A stretch of 64,000 nt of DNA from Paludibacter sp. (GTDB lineage Bacteria; Bacteroidota; Bacteroidia; Bacteroidales; Paludibacteraceae). The stretch covers positions 124,001 through 188,000 of the forward strand of contig JAQTUE010000007.1 in NCBI GenBank assembly GCA_028710415.1. Direction: 5' to 3'. A program made the position numbers and the translations under genes. This document shows, piece by piece, positions 1-9,500 of this stretch; the stretch's first letter is position 1; each line of letters starts with the position of its first letter. The notes below the pieces were generated by a model. It was not told where the DNA came from. It saw only the letters and a list, made by a program, of their open reading frames with translations, and made no database searches.

Positions 1-28
1 TTATTCTTGCATTCATTTTTCACTGCAA

Positions 29-60
29 CAAAAATACACTAGTTGATCAGCAAATTCAAG
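29..60 (-). promoter_or_regulatory. Predicted Bacteroidota promoter, copy 1
   Basis: On the minus strand a TATTTTTG box (29-36) fits the TAnnTTTG -7 consensus. A CTTG (57-60) lies exactly 20 bp upstream as a -33 element. The same boxes and the same 20-bp spacing occur in copy 2 at 5937-5968. It would drive a leftward gene outside the window. A second TAnnTTTG match (TACATTTG) lies at 143-150. Confidence 0.55.
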
Positions 61-61
61 A

Positions 62-92
62 ATGATAGAACCAATAAATAGTAATTTCGTCT
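62..92 (-). repeat. Conserved 31-bp upstream element, copy 1
   Basis: This block is identical to 5970-6000 and sits just upstream of the -33 box in both copies, while the flanking sequence is only partly conserved. The position and conservation suggest a binding site for an activator that co-regulates two leftward transcription units of the sugar locus. The function is inferred. Confidence 0.6.
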
Positions 93-706
93 CATTACGT
101 TGACTTCTTGAGCTGAAAGAACAATTTTCTTATTATTTGCGACAAATGTATCTGTTGGAGAGTATTTTTAATTCTGAATCTGTATCTACTGAAAAACAAT
201 GCCTGATGAATTGATAATTTAGGTTATTCAGGGACTTATGAAGCTTTCATTATTTTGAAGTAGCATCTCCGGCAGTTCAAACCAACTTTTATGTTGAATT
301 GACTTTGAATTGTAAATTAATAGTACAAAGTAAGTCAAATAGAATCCCTAAAAGAATAGAGTAATTTATTTTATGCCTAGACAATCTTATTCTATTTACT
401 TTCAATTTATCAAATAGTACTCTAAAATCAAACGACTTCAAAATTAATATCCGGATAAATATGGAGAATAATTAAGAACCCTGGTGTCATTTTACAAACA
501 GTTCAGGAATTGAATAGGTAGGTATGGTATTTTGATTTTTTATTATTTCACTTACAATATGTTAACTCTGAAATTTCTTTTAATAATAGACATGTAGAAG
601 TAAAAGTAATAATTAAATGGAAATCACAATCCATTCTATATTTTATTAGTAGTTAGAAATAAATGCTAACATTTCCTTTCCAGGATAATCTATTCATACT
701 ATATGG

Positions 707-2689
707 CTAATTTGACACAACCGGGTAAAAATGTATCGCTACACCCCCACCGTTGGCTAAATGGATTGAAAGTTTCAACGTAGACGTCACTTCTTTCATC
801 TCAAAGATGTATTTTTCTGCATGCAGGTTGGCATCATCACCATCTCTGTAAATTTCAGCTTTATACTTGATCCCGGGAGTTAGAAATGAGCAGTTAATAT
901 TTATATCCCTTTCATTCCAGTTACTCATCCCACCCACAAACCAGTCTTTGTTGCTGCGTTTCGCTACCACGGCATATTCACCGTATTTGGCATCCAATAC
1001 TTTGGTATCATCCCAGGTAGCAGGAACCTCCGAAAGAAACTTCATAATATCCGGATATTTGCAGTATTCGTCGGGGGAATCAGCAAGCATAACCAGCGAA
1101 CTATTTATGACAACATATTCAGCCAGTTCCTGGCATCGTGTGCCCAGGCTCATGGGTAATCCCGGATCGATCGGCTTGAAGTTTTTCTTATTCGAATTCC
1201 GCATCGAACCAGGCGTATAATCGATTGGTCCGGCCAGCATCCTGCTGAAGATAAACTGAAGCCTGTAATCTGGGTTTGTAGAGGTATCCCATTTTGAACA
1301 TTCCATCCCGCGAACAGCTTCGTACGATAGTATATTCGGATAGGCCCTGTTCAAACCGGTAGGTTTGCTGCAACCATGAAAATCAACCAGTAATTTGCGT
1401 TCGGCACAGGCCTTTGCCAGCGCTTCATATTGCGGCATGATCAGGGCATCATCCCGGTCAAAAAAATCGATCTTCACTCCTGCTGCACCCCAACTGCTTA
1501 TCGAATCCAGGTATTTGTGGGGGTATTTCATCAATGTCGAAGCCACCGTCCAGAGCCATACACCAACCTTTTTTTCTTTGCCGTAACGTATTATTTCCTT
1601 TACATCGACATTCGGATTTAATTCGTTTGGTTTAAATAAGTTTGACCATCCGGCATCAATCAGGAGGTACTCAAGTTTGTTTTGGGCAGCAAAATCAATA
1701 TAGTATTTATACATCTGGGTCGAAAGCTTATGCGGTCCGTTTTCGAACGGGGCCTTTTCGAGAATGGCACAATGCCACCATTCCCAGGTTGCTTTGCCTG
1801 GTTTTATCCAATCGGTATTGGCAAATTGTTGGGGTTTGGCCAATAAAAAAATCATATTATTGGTCAGCAACCGACTATCGTCATCCGAAACAATAAGTAT
1901 CCTCCATGGAAATGAATGATTCCCAGGTGTACGGGTAATAAAATCGGTCCGGTCTTTCACCACCGTTACAAAGTTTCCCCAGCTTCCCATGACAACCTCT
2001 TTGGGATACAATGCCCAAAATCCATTCATGGAGGCATCCTGTTTCTTCAAATACATCCCCGGATAGTTATTCAGGTCCGATTCGGCAATCACCACTTTCA
2101 AGCCTTGTTTTTTATTATCAAACAAAACCGGTGTTATGCCGTATTTACCATTATCAATTTTTGAAACGGCACTGTATGTCTTATGACTCAACTCCCAGGC
2201 AGTTAAATTTGCAGTCTCGGGAAATATCACTCCAGGATCATCCAGCAATTGGAAATCAGCTTTCTCTGACTTTATAGTTATTGAATCTGTTGCAAGGCCT
2301 TCACCTACGAACCTGTAAGCCATTCCTTCATTGTATAACCTGAAAAAGACTGAATAACCCGTTTTAAATGTCAGTTTCAATTCATTATATTGGTTGCTGA
2401 TTTGCTTGTAATTTCCGGTTACCAACTTAACAAGGCTATTTTCCGAACTGAAGGTTTTATTAATCACTTTATCCCCGCAACCCCATTGTTTCCCTGAATA
2501 GAGAGACATTCCCAGTTTAGAACTTTGAGTTACCTTTTTTCCATGATAAACAAGTGTATAGCCCAACACGAAATCGTTTTCAATTATTAGCTTAACGGTC
2601 TTATCAGGCGATGACAGTTTGTAATTTTCAGCATGAACAATTACCGGGAGTATAAAAAGGCAACTGATATATAAAATGATTCTCTTCAC
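707..2689 (-). CDS. GH97 family glycoside hydrolase, alpha-galactosidase-like
   Basis: A 660-aa exported enzyme with a signal peptide of about 20 residues. An N-terminal beta-sandwich (about 25-285) opens with the SPDK..L motif usual in GH97. A TIM barrel (about 300-560) and a C-terminal beta domain follow. The KIDFFDRDD motif (406-414) and YEAVRGMECSKW (456-467) mark the family. D408 and E463 are 55 residues apart, the spacing I recall for the nucleophile and acid/base of the retaining alpha-galactosidase branch, so I favour that over SusB-type inverting alpha-glucosidase. It starts 6 bp after the GH2 gene ends, so the two are co-transcribed, and it probably acts in the periplasm on alpha-galactosyl side chains. 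Substrate is inferred from family and context. Confidence 0.9.
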   Translation of the reverse strand: MKRIILYISCLFILPVIVHAENYKLSSPDKTVKLIIENDFVLGYTLVYHGKKVTQSSKLGMSLYSGKQWGCGDKVINKTFSSENSLVKLVTGNYKQISNQYNELKLTFKTGYSVFFRLYNEGMAYRFVGEGLATDSITIKSEKADFQLLDDPGVIFPETANLTAWELSHKTYSAVSKIDNGKYGITPVLFDNKKQGLKVVIAESDLNNYPGMYLKKQDASMNGFWALYPKEVVMGSWGNFVTVVKDRTDFITRTPGNHSFPWRILIVSDDDSRLLTNNMIFLLAKPQQFANTDWIKPGKATWEWWHCAILEKAPFENGPHKLSTQMYKYYIDFAAQNKLEYLLIDAGWSNLFKPNELNPNVDVKEIIRYGKEKKVGVWLWTVASTLMKYPHKYLDSISSWGAAGVKIDFFDRDDALIMPQYEALAKACAERKLLVDFHGCSKPTGLNRAYPNILSYEAVRGMECSKWDTSTNPDYRLQFIFSRMLAGPIDYTPGSMRNSNKKNFKPIDPGLPMSLGTRCQELAEYVVINSSLVMLADSPDEYCKYPDIMKFLSEVPATWDDTKVLDAKYGEYAVVAKRSNKDWFVGGMSNWNERDININCSFLTPGIKYKAEIYRDGDDANLHAEKYIFEMKEVTSTLKLSIHLANGGGVAIHFYPVVSN

Positions 2690-2695
2690 AATGTT

Positions 2696-5686
2696 TTATT
2701 TTTTAAAATTATTATACGGCTCTATTTGCAACACAGGCATCTCTCCCTGTTTCAATAAGCTTCCGTCAAATTCAGCCTGTATCTCTTTTGATTCACCTGG
2801 GAATAATGTGAAATAGTTATCGGATAGGATAGCAGGTAAAATGCGCTCTTTTGTCACTGAATTGGTCAACTGAACCCAGGTGGCAAAGGCAACAACATTC
2901 GTTGGATTGGTAATTTTGATTTGCATCTTATACTTACCCTCAACTTTCGTAGTCTTTACAGAAGATTTTAGATTTACAATAGATAATCCATTTAATGCCG
3001 TAAAATCTCTGTTGTTGTTTCCTCTCCAGTACATGTTTTCACTTACGGGTTTCCCGGTAGCATCCTTCAACTTAAGCTGAATAAAATGCACATCAGTCAG
3101 TCCGCTATGTGTTGGAGCAGCACCATACACATCAAAATCCCAGATTGAATACCCGTACCAGGTTGCTCTTTCCAATCCCAGCATCCTGACATATTGGGCG
3201 TTCTGGTCTTCGAAATCAATGTGGATCTTCCCTTCGCGCCCATCAGTGGCCGAATAAACAGTTTTCCATTTCTTCATATCCGTAGAAACCTGAATCTTAT
3301 ATTTTTTGGCATAGGCTGACTCCCAGTTTAGTCCAACTCCATTTACATTTTCTGCTTTCCCCAGGTCGATGCAAATCCACTCATCATCGGTCGATCTGCT
3401 GGCCCACCGGGTATCACTTTTTCCATCTGCCACCAGTCCGGTAGTTCCCTGTTCGGTTGATGATGCTATTGCAGACTTATTCAGGGCTATATTTTCCTGA
3501 TCCTTATTAAATGGAATGACAAAACATTGGGTAGCCGAATTAGAAGTAGAGTTTAGTTTTGAAGTTCCTCCATACGATTTGACTTCTTTACCGTCTGAGT
3601 TCAAAACCTTAATTTCTGCTGTCAGGTTTTCCTGATCCTTCCGCGAGGTATTGATCACTTTCACCGAATTATTCAGCGGGTTCCATTGGATATGTATCGG
3701 TTCACAGGCCGATTTTGCACCCCAGTAGGCACCCGTGAGGTCATAATAATAATCGTATGTCTGCCATACCATCGAAGGATAGGCCGACTGGCTCATCCAG
3801 GTCATGATTCCGGAAGCATCTTCCCAGATATGATCTTCCCAGCCTTCGTACATCGCTTTATTGGTTTCGATGTTCAGAAGTTGTGCCTTGCGGCAGTATT
3901 CTTCAATCCCGTTGGGTTTGCCATATCGTTCCGTAATACTCTGGTCGTAATAATCCGGGGTGGCATTAAAGGCACCGTTTCCAAAGAAATGCTTGTCCCA
4001 CATATCATTTCGTGGCCATAATTTGTCTGCCGGCATGAATTTCTTCAGGCTTTCAATATTCGGGAATACTGCGGTCCCTATTTCAGTACGCAATCCCCAG
4101 CCTCTCGAACCTCCAATACTTTCAGGATAAGGGGTAAAATACCATTTCGGATCCCTGTTTCCCCAATAACCGCTGCCGGAAAGGTTTCCTTCATGCGAAT
4201 TAGGTTGATAATACCTGTCATTCCCATCAAACGTACGGATATCTTCCAGAATCCAGTTATTTAACGGAGGTTCCGGCCAGCCTTCATTATCCCCGCACCA
4301 AACCGCTATGGATGGATGGTTCCTGAATCTTTTTATCTTTTCTATTACATTTGCATTGAAACAATGGATGTCTCCGGGTAAGTTCGGATTAGAATTTAAC
4401 CAGAAATCGTCCCATACCATCATCCCGTATTTGTCGCAGGCATCATAAAACTCTTCATCGGTGGTTGACCCTATCCAGTTCCGGATCATATTGAAATTCA
4501 TTTCTTTATGATATTTTACCTTTGTATCATATTCTTTTCCTCTGGCCCGCAACAGGTATTCCGACATTCCCCAGCTTCCTCCCTTGATAAACATCCTGAC
4601 CCCGTTAATGGATACATGCAATACGCCTCCAATAGAATCATATGAATATTGTTTTATCCCGAAGGTTACTTTCTTCTGATCCGAAACCTGTTCCCCGATT
4701 TTCAGGCTTAAATCACAGGTATATAAATTCGGTTGGCCGTAACCGTTTGGCCACCAAAGCAGCGGATTATTTACAGTCAACTGTTCAAGCTGGTTTTTAT
4801 CCAGCTTTAGCTCAACCGAGCGGTTAGCTTCTACGTTTACTTTTGTGGTGAAAGTGATATTCCCGGGTTGGATTACCCCGGTCAATTCCCCTTGCACATA
4901 TTGGTTCGATGCATTCCGGATAACCGTTGATACGGACAGGTCTGCCCGGGCATTCGTGGGTAACTTAGTCCTGACCCAGGAATCTTCCAGTACGATATTT
5001 CCACTGTTCGTCAGGAAAACCTTATCAGTTATCCCTGAGTTTAGACCCGGAACATACGGCATCCAATCCCAGCCTCCACTTGATACATAAGTCGGGCTGG
5101 CATAGTTCGACATCGGTGGTTCGGGGGTAGAAACCAATACAGCCAGTACATTCTTTGTTTGTTTTTGTACCCGTGCGGTAATATCAAATTTACCTTTATC
5201 CATAAATCCATCCAATACACCTATTTTCTGACCGTTCAGATAAACCTGTCCACGGCGGTTGACTCCCTTAAAATTGAGCCAGATTCTTTCCTTTGTAAAA
5301 TTATCAGGCACGGTAAATTCTGTCCGGTACCAGAAACTACGGTCATACTTAGCCCGGTCGACTTTATAGATATTATCCCCGAAATTCGGATCCTTTTCCA
5401 GCCCTGCATTTACATACGAAGTAAACACAGTGCCCGGAACCGTTGCCTCTACCCAATTATCCGTATTGTAACCGGCACTGAATAACTTTGCACTGTCACC
5501 CCCCAGTTCATTCTGCGGTTTCAGCTTCCAGTGAATCTGATTGTTTGAATTATCCAGGGATTGAATCCCCGGTTGGGAAAAGCTGGTAGCCGAGAGCATG
5601 ATGCTTCCGGCAAGGAGTAAAAAGCGTGGTGTTTTCAAAATATTATTTGTCAAAATTGATTGTTTTAAATGACATAAGTAATTCAA
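2696..5686 (-). CDS. GH2 family beta-mannosidase-like enzyme with discoidin domain
   Basis: A 996-aa exported protein. After a signal segment (about 18-38) come the GH2 sugar-binding jelly roll (about 50-225), an Ig-like domain (about 235-345) and a TIM barrel. N467-E468 in CGDNEGW is the expected acid/base and E535 in RTEIG the likely nucleophile. An F5/8 type C (discoidin) domain at about 735-860 is inserted among the C-terminal beta domains and probably binds carbohydrate. The closest families are exo-acting beta-mannosidases (mannosylglycoprotein endo-beta-mannosidase) and exo-beta-glucosaminidases, and sequence alone does not separate them. The leader is about 245 nt and contains a palindromic repeat element. 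The gene is the first of a two-gene unit with the GH97 gene. Confidence 0.88.
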   Translation of the reverse strand: MNYLCHLKQSILTNNILKTPRFLLLAGSIMLSATSFSQPGIQSLDNSNNQIHWKLKPQNELGGDSAKLFSAGYNTDNWVEATVPGTVFTSYVNAGLEKDPNFGDNIYKVDRAKYDRSFWYRTEFTVPDNFTKERIWLNFKGVNRRGQVYLNGQKIGVLDGFMDKGKFDITARVQKQTKNVLAVLVSTPEPPMSNYASPTYVSSGGWDWMPYVPGLNSGITDKVFLTNSGNIVLEDSWVRTKLPTNARADLSVSTVIRNASNQYVQGELTGVIQPGNITFTTKVNVEANRSVELKLDKNQLEQLTVNNPLLWWPNGYGQPNLYTCDLSLKIGEQVSDQKKVTFGIKQYSYDSIGGVLHVSINGVRMFIKGGSWGMSEYLLRARGKEYDTKVKYHKEMNFNMIRNWIGSTTDEEFYDACDKYGMMVWDDFWLNSNPNLPGDIHCFNANVIEKIKRFRNHPSIAVWCGDNEGWPEPPLNNWILEDIRTFDGNDRYYQPNSHEGNLSGSGYWGNRDPKWYFTPYPESIGGSRGWGLRTEIGTAVFPNIESLKKFMPADKLWPRNDMWDKHFFGNGAFNATPDYYDQSITERYGKPNGIEEYCRKAQLLNIETNKAMYEGWEDHIWEDASGIMTWMSQSAYPSMVWQTYDYYYDLTGAYWGAKSACEPIHIQWNPLNNSVKVINTSRKDQENLTAEIKVLNSDGKEVKSYGGTSKLNSTSNSATQCFVIPFNKDQENIALNKSAIASSTEQGTTGLVADGKSDTRWASRSTDDEWICIDLGKAENVNGVGLNWESAYAKKYKIQVSTDMKKWKTVYSATDGREGKIHIDFEDQNAQYVRMLGLERATWYGYSIWDFDVYGAAPTHSGLTDVHFIQLKLKDATGKPVSENMYWRGNNNRDFTALNGLSIVNLKSSVKTTKVEGKYKMQIKITNPTNVVAFATWVQLTNSVTKERILPAILSDNYFTLFPGESKEIQAEFDGSLLKQGEMPVLQIEPYNNFKK

Positions 5687-5712
5687 AGTTTTTAATGATA
5701 CATTTTGAGCTT

Positions 5713-5828
5713 TGACCCCCTAATCCGTCAGATGACGGAGGCATAAAGACGCAGTATTTGAAAACTTTCTAATACTGAATCTCTCCTGAAGATGCACTCT
5801 TACGCCCCCTTTGGGGGTTGGGGGGTCA
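5713..5828. repeat. TGACCCCC leader element, copy 1
   Basis: A 116-bp element bounded by inverted ends (TGACCCCC at 5713-5720, GGGGGTCA at 5821-5828). Next to the gene-proximal end is a perfect palindrome, TCCGTCAgaTGACGGA. Next to the other end is a second hairpin, CCCCCTTTGGGGG. A similarly built element of nearly the same length lies at 62137-62250, also directly before a minus-strand start codon and in the same orientation. Confidence 0.65.
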
Positions 5829-5936
5829 GGAATTAAATAGTTGCAGAAATAGTCAAATTAAATCTTTAACTAACTTATCAATAATTATTACTGATTACTT
5901 ATCTTCAAGTAATTTGTATTTATTTTTTCACTACAA

Positions 5937-5968
5937 CAAAAATACGGTAGTTAATTAGCAAATTCAAG
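5937..5968 (-). promoter_or_regulatory. Predicted promoter of the GH2-GH97 unit, copy 2
   Basis: Minus-strand TATTTTTG (5937-5944) with CTTG (5965-5968) 20 bp upstream matches the Bacteroidota -7/-33 pattern and mirrors copy 1 at 29-60. The identical 31-bp block 5970-6000 abuts the -33 box. A second TACATTTG box lies at 6052-6059. Transcription would begin near 5930 and give a leader of about 245 nt. Confidence 0.6.
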
Positions 5969-5969
5969 G

Positions 5970-6000
5970 ATGATAGAACCAATAAATAGTAATTTCGTCT
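5970..6000 (-). repeat. Conserved 31-bp upstream element, copy 2
   Basis: Identical to 62-92 and placed at the same position relative to the promoter boxes. It probably binds a regulator shared by two leftward units. Homology between the two regions continues more weakly to about 6110. Confidence 0.6.
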
Positions 6001-6125
6001 TAATATGAAAAACAACTTTGATTGTATGAACAATTTCATTATTAATTGCTACAAATGTATGTTTTCATAGATTGTTGAATCTTTGAATCTGTCACGACTA
6101 AAAACCGGATTTGAATAGATTATTT

Positions 6126-9100
6126 TTAAGTTGTCAGACTATATTGTTTTAATTGGCACATTTTCAAGTGAACTTGTGCACCCTGATGATTAATATCCAG
6201 TTCCAGGATTTCAGAGAACAGCCCTGCAGAATCTGCTTCATTCCCTAATCCCAATAGACCTAATCCCATCACATACTTGCAGTGAATCCGGTTTCGGATA
6301 TCCAGGTTTTCATCCCAGATAGCTAAATCGGGTAGTGAAACAGCAAAATAATCAATGCGGCAATGATCGTTCAGGTGTTCTTCACCGTGCCTGATAAGAT
6401 TCCTGAAACAGGTTTCTGCTTCAGTATCCTTGCCCAATGCTTTCCAGGCTAATCCCTGGTAGAAGATTTTATCCGGTTGCGAGTCATTGTAAAAGAAAGC
6501 AATCTGTGGTTCGGAAGAACCGGTTGCAGCCTTCTTAAATGAAGCTACCGCCTTTTCTGAATTATCGAGCCCCTTGTATGCTACTCCTTTATAATAATCC
6601 ACATCGTTCTCTTCGGTATTGGGTAATTTTCCTTCCCCCAGGTTATGGGGATAACTGTCAATTTCATGTAATAAGGTAATGGCATCCCCGAATCGTTTTT
6701 GTTCAATTGCCTGTTTGGCTAACTCTACCCGGCAGAATGTATATTGCCCCGTTATTTTACCTTCGCCACCTTCCCAGGGATGAAAGGTCCTGGTATCAAT
6801 CATCTGTTTTGCAAGGTCATATTGCTCAAGTTGGTTCAGCAGCTGAATATATTCAATACATAAGTCGTCACGGGTATCAACAAGTTCCGCATACTTGTTC
6901 AGGAAATCGAATCGTTCCATCCTGGCACGGCCCATCTTTTTATACAACTGGTCAAGTTCCATCAGGATGCGTGCATCGCTGTTGTCCAATGAAAAAGCTT
7001 TTTCAAGTGCTGACAGTGCTTTTTGTTTTTCATTCTGCTGGTTGAAGTATGCCAGGGACAAATTACGCCATACCGTTGGAAAGCTGCCATCCAGTTCCGA
7101 CGATTTCTCCCAGCAGGAGATGGCATTTTCATATTGTTGTTTCGAGTACCAGAAATTCCCAAGGAAATAATAAGCTTTTGCACCTGCAGAGTTATTCTTG
7201 ATGGCATCCTGTAGGATTACAACTTCTTCTAACCTGTTCGGGAAGCAATACTCTGGTTGGCATTTTTCAGCCATGTTGTAAAACTCTTTTGCTGACTCTT
7301 CGTTCCCTTTCAGTTGGTTGAAATAACCTATTGCATACAGTACGGTCGGATAGAGTTCGGTTGTGGTTTCAGCATAAATCATCAATAAATCAATAGCTTC
7401 ATTATATAGTCCTGCACTTGAAAAATCAAGGGCATATTCTAGGTAATTATGAGCCCAGCCACGCATTACTGATGTCAGTTCTTTTAATGTGGAATCATCC
7501 TGTGTGATCAGATATTTTTCAAACAGGCAACCGATATTGAAATGATCAATGATCAGTGAATCCTCAATCCATGCCAATGCCTCTTCTTTCCGGTCCAGCT
7601 TGCGTAATATGGAGCTTTTCAGTTGACGGGATTTGTGGTTATGCCAGTTGCGTACCAGCGAACGTTCCACATTATCAAGTGCCTGAATGTAATTTCCTTT
7701 TGAAGTATCAATTTGTGCCAGCGACAGGTATGCGGCATCCTGCCAGGCAGCACTCCAGGTTGCCTTGAAAAATGATTCATAGGCCGCATCATTTTTCCCT
7801 TGTATTTTTAAGCATAACCCAAGTTGATAGTAAGGTTCGCCATCATAAGGATTCGGATTTTTTCCAGTCAATGTCTCAATGGCTTTTGAAAAATACTTTT
7901 CAGAATCCTGGAATTGCCCTTTGCGCATCAGCAGTAACCCGACAGCATTGTTGCAACGAATATCGCTATCGTCCCTTTTTAATGCTTCCAGGTAATAATC
8001 CATTGGATTGTAGGTCGCATGCCGGTATTGCTCGATATGCAGGCCTGTCAGGAATAGTTGTTCCGTTGTCGGGATATCCTTCGGATCCTTAGCTGCTTTA
8101 GCCGGTTCGGGTAACGGTTTTTCTTCCGGCCTTTCAGCTGCATATTCAACCAGGAGTCCCCTTTTTTCATCAAAAACCTGTAGTTTCAGGTCCTCAACTG
8201 TATAGCTGGAAACGGGTACAACTTCTTTATAGGGGTGTTCGGGTGATACCTCGATTCGTTTTTCAAACAGGATGTTATCCAGGTGATCTTTTAAAACAAC
8301 GCTCAAGTTATAGGTGCTTGTTGTATAAAGTATGATGGTTGCTTTTCCCTCCTCAACCACCAGATTTACCATGGCTTCCTTGGTGGCATTTTTCACATAC
8401 CCTACCTCGGTATACGGCATAAAGTATTGCTTCCATGACTTTTCTTCATACGGTTGCAACCAGGAGAAATCCGGTTGGTTATCGGTATACACTCCGGTCA
8501 TCAATTCAATGTAGGGCCCATCTTCATCCGTCAGGTTACGGTCCCAGGCCATGCCAAAATCACTGTTTCCCCAGGTCCATTGTTTTTTCCCCGGTGATAC
8601 ATTGTGATTGGCAACGTGTAACAATCCACCTCCTGCTTCTGTCTCAAATCCCCCGACAAAATCATATTTCGACTTGATAGCCATATACGAAGTCGGTACC
8701 GGGATATTCTTGTATTTTGAAATGTCTACCCCGGCTGAATAATCCTGTTTGTAATATACTCCGGTAGCAATTGGAAAACTCGACACATCCCGTTTACCAT
8801 GGTCGAAAACAGCATGTACATCCGGTGGAAAAACTGAATGGTAATGTTCGTTTACCACCACGGCAGGGTTTGCCCACCACAGGAATGTTTGCGGGAAAGG
8901 TGTCCTGTTATATATTTTTACGCTGATCTCCAGGTAAGCATGTTCAGGAAAAAGTGTGAACCCCTGCGCTCCTTTTGTCCGGGTCATCCGCTCCACCTCA
9001 TTACACCAGATAGTCATGCTGCCATCCTGATTCGTTTCAATATACGAATCCACCGGTAAGAAGGTGGAAGGCCTGTGATGCTGGGGCCAGTTGAATTCAA

Positions 9101-9485
9101 TACCTCCCGATATCCATGGACCGGTAAGTCCCACCAAAGCAGGTTTCACCACCTGGTTATAGTATACAAAATGGCGCTTTTTTATTTTATCATACGCCAT
9201 GTGTACGCGTCCGCCCAACTCGGGAAGAATCATCACTTTCAAATAATAATTCTCAATGAATATCGCATGATAGGTTTTATCCACCTTCACGTCCGAAATC
9301 TTCTCAACAACCGGATAGGGATACACAGAACCACTGCTGCCCTGATACACCCTTTTTTCAAGAAATATCGGATTCTTCTCTTCTTTCCCAATCTCGTAGG
9401 TTGGCAAAACAATATCTTCACTCCAGGCCCGTACTGTTTTTGTACTGACCGTACTTTGTATTAAATACCCTGTAATCTTTTCCAT
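6126..9485 (-). CDS. DUF5107 domain protein with TPR repeats
   Basis: An 1119-aa protein without an evident signal peptide. The first 350 residues match the DUF5107 type, a galactose-mutarotase-like beta-sandwich seen beside glycan-degrading genes. Recognisable segments include LPELGGRVHMAYDK (about 88-101) and GGIEFNWPQHHRPS. From about 470 onward the protein is built of tetratricopeptide repeats, for example YYFLGNFWYSKQQYENAISCWEKS. It starts 15 bp after the sugar porter ends, so both are in one transcript. The role is not established. A cytoplasmic sugar-binding or scaffold function is inferred from the fold and operon. I see no catalytic residues I can name with confidence. Confidence 0.85.
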   Translation of the reverse strand: MEKITGYLIQSTVSTKTVRAWSEDIVLPTYEIGKEEKNPIFLEKRVYQGSSGSVYPYPVVEKISDVKVDKTYHAIFIENYYLKVMILPELGGRVHMAYDKIKKRHFVYYNQVVKPALVGLTGPWISGGIEFNWPQHHRPSTFLPVDSYIETNQDGSMTIWCNEVERMTRTKGAQGFTLFPEHAYLEISVKIYNRTPFPQTFLWWANPAVVVNEHYHSVFPPDVHAVFDHGKRDVSSFPIATGVYYKQDYSAGVDISKYKNIPVPTSYMAIKSKYDFVGGFETEAGGGLLHVANHNVSPGKKQWTWGNSDFGMAWDRNLTDEDGPYIELMTGVYTDNQPDFSWLQPYEEKSWKQYFMPYTEVGYVKNATKEAMVNLVVEEGKATIILYTTSTYNLSVVLKDHLDNILFEKRIEVSPEHPYKEVVPVSSYTVEDLKLQVFDEKRGLLVEYAAERPEEKPLPEPAKAAKDPKDIPTTEQLFLTGLHIEQYRHATYNPMDYYLEALKRDDSDIRCNNAVGLLLMRKGQFQDSEKYFSKAIETLTGKNPNPYDGEPYYQLGLCLKIQGKNDAAYESFFKATWSAAWQDAAYLSLAQIDTSKGNYIQALDNVERSLVRNWHNHKSRQLKSSILRKLDRKEEALAWIEDSLIIDHFNIGCLFEKYLITQDDSTLKELTSVMRGWAHNYLEYALDFSSAGLYNEAIDLLMIYAETTTELYPTVLYAIGYFNQLKGNEESAKEFYNMAEKCQPEYCFPNRLEEVVILQDAIKNNSAGAKAYYFLGNFWYSKQQYENAISCWEKSSELDGSFPTVWRNLSLAYFNQQNEKQKALSALEKAFSLDNSDARILMELDQLYKKMGRARMERFDFLNKYAELVDTRDDLCIEYIQLLNQLEQYDLAKQMIDTRTFHPWEGGEGKITGQYTFCRVELAKQAIEQKRFGDAITLLHEIDSYPHNLGEGKLPNTEENDVDYYKGVAYKGLDNSEKAVASFKKAATGSSEPQIAFFYNDSQPDKIFYQGLAWKALGKDTEAETCFRNLIRHGEEHLNDHCRIDYFAVSLPDLAIWDENLDIRNRIHCKYVMGLGLLGLGNEADSAGLFSEILELDINHQGAQVHLKMCQLKQYSLTT

Positions 9486-9500
9486 ATCTAAATAATTCTA

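Larger units (their letters stand above)
1..706. other. Intergenic region with promoter module copy 1
   Basis: No credible gene is visible. Bases 1-195 are a diverged copy of bases 5922-6110, the region upstream of the beta-mannosidase gene, including a 31-bp block (62-92) identical to 5970-6000. Both copies point leftward, so this one should drive a minus-strand gene beyond the left edge. The rest (200-706) is AT-rich and lies downstream of the GH97 stop codon. I see no clear terminator hairpin in it. Confidence 0.7.
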
